Translations under genes and position numbers: made by a program
Shown here: positions 58,218-64,000 of the stretch, in pieces
Layout: every line of letters starts with the position of its first letter
Numbering within the stretch: the stretch's first letter is position 1
The notes under the pieces: generated by a model
What the model saw: the letters and a program-made list of their open reading frames with translations, nothing else
Told to the model about the DNA's origin: nothing
Databases searched by the model: none
Source of the DNA: Tetracladium setigerum
Taxonomy: Eukaryota; Ascomycota; Leotiomycetes; Helotiales
Length of the DNA: 64,000 nucleotides
Direction: 5' to 3'
NCBI GenBank assembly: GCA_031472005.1
Contig: PZJY01000001.1
Location: 2,170,001 to 2,234,000, forward strand

Positions 58218-60037
58218 CTACATATCAAAGTTTACTAGTGAATGGCGCAGCTGCTCTCTTCTCCCAGTCCACCCTTTGATTCCCTTCCGAAACTGGGCCC
58301 TGCCATACTGCGACTCCGAACCTTCTCTCATCATTCTTGCAAATGCACTCTTGATTATCCTCGCTTGGCTCTCACTCCCAGGCTCACTCCAAGCAGCAAC
58401 GGCAAGTTCTTTGGAAAGCCCAGAAGCTTCCGGGGCAGCATATCGCAACACATTCAAGATTTCTTCCTCTGCCGCTGCCAGCCCCTCGTCGTCATCGACG
58501 ACTTGATAGACAGCTTGAACCTGTAGAAGCTCTTTGGGCGAGACATCCCTCGCTGTCAACATTGCAGATCGAGCAAAACTAATTCCCCACTCGCGGAAAA
58601 TGTACTTTGAGATCGTGGCCGGGCAGAGACCGAGCCGCACCTCGCTGAGCTTGAAGGTCGCTGTTGATTTGACAATCCTCACATCGCAGACAAACACAAG
58701 GCCGACTCCACCGCCAAAACATGGCCCATTGACGAGAGCGATGGTTGTTTGAGGACATCGATCAATTGCTTCAAACAGATCCAGGAGAAGTTTGTATTGT
58801 TCTGCAGGCGCAATGGGAGTCCGAAGGTCCATTCCCGTACAAAAGAACTTGCCTTCCGCACTCAGAACAATCCGGAATATGTCCTTGTTGGTAGCATATT
58901 CGGTGAACACGCGAGTGAGCCCCTCAATCATGCGTTTCGTGAGGGCATTACCGTTCTTCGGGCGCGTTAGAACGACTTTCAAAGTGGCACCGCTTCTCTG
59001 AACGTTGAATTCGTCTGTTGACTCGACGATGGACCATTTCCTGGAAGATTTACTTGCGACTGTGGACGTCGCCGTTGGGCTTACAACATTTTGACGGGCA
59101 GCCAGAGCAGCTCCTGCACGGCTGCCGTTTGGTATGCCAATTTGTTGTGATATCCAAGTCCCAGTTTCCACGAGTTTGTTGAGATTAACATTCGTTGAAA
59201 TACCCATTCCATGAAGTGTGTAAACCAGATCTTCTGTTGCCAAATTTCCTTTCGCTCCTTTTGCAAAAGGACAACCTCCAAGTCCTGCCACACTGCTATC
59301 AAAAGTCCTGATTCCCATCTCGTAGCTCCTGATCACATTTGCAATGGCTTGTCCATAAGTGTCGTGGAAATGGCCGGCTAATCGTTCTTTGGGCACGTGT
59401 TTGAAAAGCTCAGTGAGAAGTGTGTGTACATCCCCTGGAGTTCCAACTCCTAATGTGTCTCCCAAGCTAACTTCGTAGCAACCTTCATCTAGTAGGAATT
59501 TTGTGACTTTGACAACTTGTTGAGGGCTGGTTCGTCCGTCGTATGGATCACTGAAAATACATGAAACATATCTAGATCGATTATTAGCACAATTAAGAAG
59601 AATATTTGATTTGTGAAGAACATACCCTCGTACTCTAATCCCGCCCTTTTTGCTTCTTCCAGAACTTCCTTCACCCGTTTTAAGGATTCGTCAACTGTAC
59701 AATTGATGTTCCTTTTGCTAAAACCCTCCGTTGCCGAAACGAAAACCGCAACCTCCTTGATCTGACTCTGATGCGCCAGTCTCAATCCTTGAGTGTTTGG
59801 TACCAGAACAACAAGCTCAGCTTTCGCTCGAACAATTGGAGAAATGTGTGTCAAAACTTCTTTTGCGTCTCCCAGTTGAGGGACCCATCGAGGCGAAACG
59901 AAGGAGGTTGCTTCAATCTTTGTGAGACCGGCGGCAGCAAGACGTTCTATTAACTCAACTTTCGTCTGTGAAGGAAGTATTTGAGAGATATTTTGTAGGC
60001 CATCGCGAGCGCCTACTTCAACAATCTTGACTGACAT
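58218..60037 (-). CDS. Fusion of HMG-CoA lyase and LiuC-type methylglutaconyl-CoA hydratase
   Basis: Two minus-strand exons (60037-about 59626 and 59571-58218), about 585-588 residues. Residues 1-300 are an HMG-CoA lyase: VEVGARDGLQNI (catalytic Arg-Asp), SFVSPRWVPQLGD, YVSCIFSDPYDG, SLGDTLGVGTPG, HFHDTYGQA (metal ligands) and the loop GLGGCPFAKGAKGN with its essential Cys. After a Ser/Thr-rich linker, residues about 335-588 are a crotonase-fold hydratase: GKFFCTGMDL, PCFGGGVGLVFVCDVRI and KLSEVRLGLCPATIS, close to bacterial LiuC/AtuE hydratases. The fused steps are consecutive in leucine breakdown. The first intron is awkward: donor GT 59625 needs one more G (GGG at 59627-59625) to give EGYVSC; donor at 59633 keeps frame but drops YEG. 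No presequence; the C-terminus is FDM. Confidence 0.88.
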
Positions 60038-60546
60038 TATAGAAACGTGTAATGTTTTTTTTTTTTGGAATGACCCTGCGAAATTCGATCTGAACCTTTG
60101 ACTTGGGAGCTTTGGACAATCTGAACCCAGTAAAAAGGCCGAGAGAGAACTAAAGATTTTCAGAATGCTATGCCAACATCTGCATATTGAACACCAAGAA
60201 CATTGCTGAATGGATCTGGCACTAGTCATGTGAAGCCGGGGTAAACGCCACTCCGGGGTTGAGGAGACGTACGGCACGGAGGCGGACCGTCGATGCCCAA
60301 ATCCGTTTCTGGCACCGTACCGGCTAGGAGGCCTTCTTTTAGCGGCAAATGGGTATACTTGCACCTGTCTATGAACTCAACATGAACGGCAAATAGAAAG
60401 GCAAGCCAAACTTGACCATAACTTTGTATGTTCAATCGACTTTTTCACATACTTCGTCTCTTTCCCGATACTGAATATCAAAACCGCCCAGAAATTGATA
60501 CCACCACTTCAACCTTTCCTCATTTCAGTATACCATTTCCTTCACC
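60038..60546. promoter_or_regulatory. Divergent promoter of the lyase fusion and carboxylase alpha
   Basis: 509 bp. It carries CGTACGGCACGGAGGCGG at 60268-60285, nearly the same as the element in the other divergent promoter at 53149-53165, plus further CGG/CCG triplets (CTCCGGGG at 60251, ACCGTACCGGC at about 60316). A T-run of ten precedes the lyase start. Confidence 0.65.
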
Positions 60547-62991
60547 ATGCCAAAAGACGTGCAACTTGAATCATTTAGAGCTCGTTCCACTCAGAAGCTG
60601 CCCGAGAAACTCTTTGACCAATTGGATGACGCCAGTGGACAACCAAAAATAAAACGAGTTCTCATTGCGAATCGTGCTGAGATAGCATGTAGAGTGATTG
60701 CAACATGTCGGAAGCTTAATATAACTTCAATTGCTGTTTATACCGAACCGTAAGTTTGCTTTCCCCGGCAATTTATGCTCCTTCTTAAAAAATTGAATAC
60801 TGATCTCGAATTCAAGAGACACGCACGCACTTTTTGTAAAGGAAGCAGATGAGGCTATTATGCTAGGGCCAATTGATGGACCAGCTGGAAATCCTCATCA
60901 AAATATCGAGCTTCTAATTCAAGTGGCGACCCAAAACAAAGCTGATGCAATTCATCCGGGCTACGGCTATCTGAGCGAGAATCCAGAATTTTCGAAACGT
61001 GTCACGGAAGCTGGATTGATCTTTTTGGGTCCCTCAGCGGAGAGCATGGCTGTCCTGGGTGACAAGCGACTCGCGAAAGAGTACCTGACAAAACATGCAC
61101 CACATATTCCACTGATCCCCGGCTACAATGGATCAGAACAAACCGTCGAGAAGCTTGTTGTTGAGGCAGATCGAATCGGATTTCCAGTTCTCATCAAGGC
61201 GTCGGCGGGAGGTGGTGGGAAAGGCATGCGAATTGTCCACCAAAGAGATCAGTTGGCTGCGGAATTGTCGAGGGCTCAATCCGAAGCCAAAAGGTCATTT
61301 GGTTCCTCCGATTGTATTCTGGAGCGATACATCCAGCGAAGTAAACATATCGAGATCCAAATCTTCGGAGATCGCCATGGCGTTGTTGTCTCTCTGCTTG
61401 ACAGGGATTGCTCTATCCAGCGCCGACATCAAAAGGTCATCGAGGAGGCACCATCCCCCTGGTTATCGCCAGAACTCCGGAAACGAATCAGTTCAACTGC
61501 GGTGTCAATCGGCAATTTGCTAGGGTATGAAAGCGCGGGAACGGTAGAGTTCATCGTGGATGTTGAGACGTCGGAATTTTTCTTTCTGGAGGTAAACACT
61601 CGAATACAAGTTGAGCATCCGATCACAGAAGAGACAACTGGTCTAGACATCGTTTCTCTGCAAATCTATGTTGCGAGTGGGGGTAAACTCGATGACCTCG
61701 ACTACTTTGTTGATGGCACTGCTCCTCAGGTCGGACATGCTATCGAATGTCGACTCTGCGCTGAAGATCCATCGCGGGACTTTCTACCAGACTTGGGGTA
61801 ATTCGTCGGTGGACTTCTGCTTCCGATATTCTGGGCCCTTCCCAAACCAAAGATGTGCGATTTGAGACAGGTATCCAGACCGGCTCTGAGGTCTCAATCT
61901 ATTTCGACTCTCTGATTGCCAAAATTATCGTTTGGGCGCCGACAAGAGCGCAGTGCATAGCGAAAATGTCCAAGATGGTCGCCAACACAGTCTGTATTGG
62001 TGTCAGAAGCAATCAAGCCTTTCTCCAATCCTGTCTCGAACATTCCGCTTTCCAGGACCCCGCATATTCAACAAGCTTCATACCTGATCTGTTACCCACA
62101 CTATTGCAAAATCCATATGTTGCCAATGTTCCGGCAATGTTGCAACAAATATCTTTTCTCCCCTCACTTCTGCGGAGACAGGCGTCTCAACAACAACCTG
62201 TTGATAATCGACGTCGCGCGTTCTCATCTATCCGGCCTGGGTATCACAATCAAAGAGCAGATTCAGCAAACGTCACAGCCGATGTCGTCGAAATTCAAGG
62301 CCAGCATGGAAGCGCCCTCCTTATAGAATGGCCATCATCATCGCTTAGCCTCGACGGTGTCCAGGTTGTCAATGTTGCACCCATACCCAAAGCTAAACCC
62401 TCGAAAAACGACCTTCAACCTGGCGTGCAACTAGCCCAGGCATACAACACACTTAGCAAACAGATCCGCGACCTCAAAACCTCATCGCGCAAAATTTCCT
62501 CACACGAAGTTTCAAGTAAAACCTTGAGATCCAGCGTTTATATTGCACCTGTCAGCGAAGAGCGTTGGCATCTGAGCGACATTTCTTCGACAATTGATGG
62601 AAAAGTTCAAAACGTTTTTACTGCAGCGACTAGTCCTACAAGTGGGAAAGATGTTGGCGGCTTCCAGAAATTCTCTGCTCACATTCCTGCCTTGGGAACA
62701 AACTTCGAATTTAGGCTCTTTTCTTTACTAACATATGGTGAAAGCCTGCGAGTCACCACCGAGTCGCAGAACGCCCTAACGGATAAAAATCCCAAGGCAC
62801 CTATGCCTTGTCGGGTATTGGATGTCGTGAAAAAGAACGGAGAGAGAGTCGAAGTTGGTGAGGTGGGGATAATTGTTGAGAGCATGAAGATGGAGATGAA
62901 GATTTTGGCAACCGCGGCTGGGGTGTTCACTTGCCGTGTTAATAAAGGTGATGCGGTCGAGGAGGGAACTGTTTTGTTCAATGTGGCTTAG
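60547..62991 (+). CDS. Methylcrotonyl-CoA-carboxylase-type alpha subunit (biotin carrying), one base missing
   Basis: Exons 60547-60749 and 60817-62991 would give 792 residues if one G is added to GGGG at 61795-61798; as written the frame stops right there (TTG GGG TAA) and resumes one phase off with VIRRWTSASDILGP. Biotin carboxylase motifs: VLIANRAEIACRVI, HPGYGYLSENPEF, SAGGGGKGMRIV, RDCSIQRRHQKVIEEAPSP, FLEVNTRIQVEHPITEET. After the break: ETGIQTGSEVSIYFDSLIAKIIVW, SNQAFLQSC and a BT-type linker domain. The biotin lysine is in VESMKMEMKI near residue 759. It would carboxylate the biotin and, with the beta subunit, a beta-methyl-enoyl-CoA. It lacks the mitochondrial presequence normal for MCC alpha. 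No splice site solves the break. The gap is probably a base-calling error, but a pseudogene is possible. Confidence 0.87.
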
Positions 62992-63100
62992 ATAGATATC
63001 AAGATATTCTTATCAATTGAAATTCCATGTTGAAGTGACTGCATTCAGGAATACTGAACGTGATGTAGAATATAATGAAATGCTCATAAATAGCACTATA

Positions 63101-64000
63101 TTATGGGCGAAAGTTCGTTCCGTTGTCATTAAACAGAGCTGAAAATGGCGAGACACCCGCATTCATCATATCGTTGTAGTTGTAATTCATGTCCGTTGGC
63201 TGCATATCCAGTCCGGTGCCTGGATTTAGAGGGGCTAATGACGATGATATCCCGTGGTTGATATTCATATCGAAGATATAATCCCAGTTCGGAGACAAAA
63301 CTCTCCCTGCTTGTAATCTCGCACTCGCTGATTCCTGCGTCATTGTCGTGTAATCGACTGTAGCCCACAGAGTTGAGATTTCTTCGGGATCCAGTAACTC
63401 TACGGGTGGATTTGCTGACACAACGTCTAGGACCAAAAGTGGTTTTGACGCAAGTCTATTGAGAATTTCCAACTGGTGTTGTCAGCACAATTCCATGAGA
63501 TGTGCTATGGAGTTAATCTCACCATGATCTTTCCATTCTTCCAGATCGTACCATACTGTTCAAGAAATTTCTTTTCGATTTCCAAACACCTTTGTGCCTG
63601 CTTGCGAGTCTCGGGGTTTCGGTCATTCAGATACATCGTGTGCATGCCAGCACAAACCGTCGTACAATACCCTATAAATGAGTAGTGAATGGAGCATCCC
63701 AAAGCATCAGCATCCGCCAAAAGTTTTGACATCATGAATGCGTTTTCTCTGCCGCTTTGGAGCGCTCGGTTGAGAAAACTTGCTGGCGGCTTAGTGCCCC
63801 TAGATTTCGATTGCTGGTATAACAAAAATGGGTGATTCAAAAGACATTGCGCAGTGTAAAATATGGCGTAGGAAAATAAGATTGGGCCAACGATCTGCAT
63901 ATCGTAGCCACCTATGCCGGAACATTCCTGAGCCAAGAGAGCTTCTTGGGCGCTGCTACCGATTTGAAACTGGCTCTCGAGCTGTAGAAGCGTCGAGTAA
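63101..64000 (-). CDS. Fungal-specific transcription factor, C-terminal part
   Basis: Two minus-strand exons are visible: from beyond the window edge to 63523, and 63472-63101, with a 50 bp intron. The frame is open to base 64000, so the N-terminus, where a Zn2Cys6 cluster would lie, is outside. The visible sequence looks like the end of the fungal transcription factor middle homology region: GPILFSYAIFYTAQCLLNHPFLL, FMMSKLLADADALGCSIHYSFIGYCTTVCAGMHTM and ETRKQAQRCLEIEKKFLEQYGTIWKN. The C-terminal 90 residues are Asn/Asp/Met-rich, typical of activation regions. Its place next to the carboxylase suggests it is the local regulator. That it has a Zn2Cys6 domain is inferred. Confidence 0.82.

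Overview
The window looks like nuclear DNA of a filamentous ascomycete (Pezizomycotina; Leotiomycetes is my best guess, not proven). Genes are interrupted by many short GT-AG introns, mostly 45-125 bp. Promoters are pyrimidine-rich. The gene content is typically fungal: RTA1-like exporter, YAT-type permease, hybrid histidine kinase, fungal-type transcription factor. I see no tRNA, rRNA, CRISPR array or recognisable transposon.

Layout. 1-1821: end of a type II membrane glycoprotein. 2579-3263: small zinc-binding protein. 3772-5518: splicing factor Prp4. 6632-7934: alpha/beta hydrolase. 8402-10306: NSA2 and mitoribosomal bL21m, divergent. 11898-16541: hybrid histidine kinase. 17952-18987: RTA1-like protein. 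20377-25291: Mps1 kinase and COP9 subunit 4. 26347-27435: F-box protein. 28200-31591: TFIIF beta and a five-finger CCCH protein, divergent. 31592-36817: a 5.2 kb gene-free, repeat-rich stretch leading into a bZIP factor (36818-38751). 40725-42743: Sel1-repeat protein. 43415-46281: NOC4 and ATP synthase subunit b, divergent. 47518-47874: small Cys/His protein. 48715-50609: amino-acid permease.

The most interesting part is 50.9-64 kb, a compact catabolic cluster. It holds a methylcrotonyl-CoA-carboxylase-type beta subunit, an AMP-forming acyl-CoA ligase ending in AKL, a Dal5-like MFS transporter, a fused HMG-CoA lyase plus LiuC-type methylglutaconyl-CoA hydratase, the biotin-carrying alpha subunit, and the C-terminal part of a fungal-type transcription factor. 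Together they could import a free branched unsaturated acid, activate it with CoA, carboxylate it, hydrate it and cleave it. This resembles the bacterial liu (leucine/isovalerate) and atu (acyclic terpene) pathways. No acyl-CoA dehydrogenase is present, which suggests that the substrate is already unsaturated. The two divergent promoters of the cluster share a nearly identical CGG-rich element.

Several genes (Mps1, MCC alpha, possibly the CCCH protein and the lyase fusion) miss one base, each time explicable by a G or C homopolymer one base too short. This points to sequencing undercalls or, less likely, to real lesions. All exon borders were read by eye from splice signals, phase and family conservation; in-frame total lengths support them.
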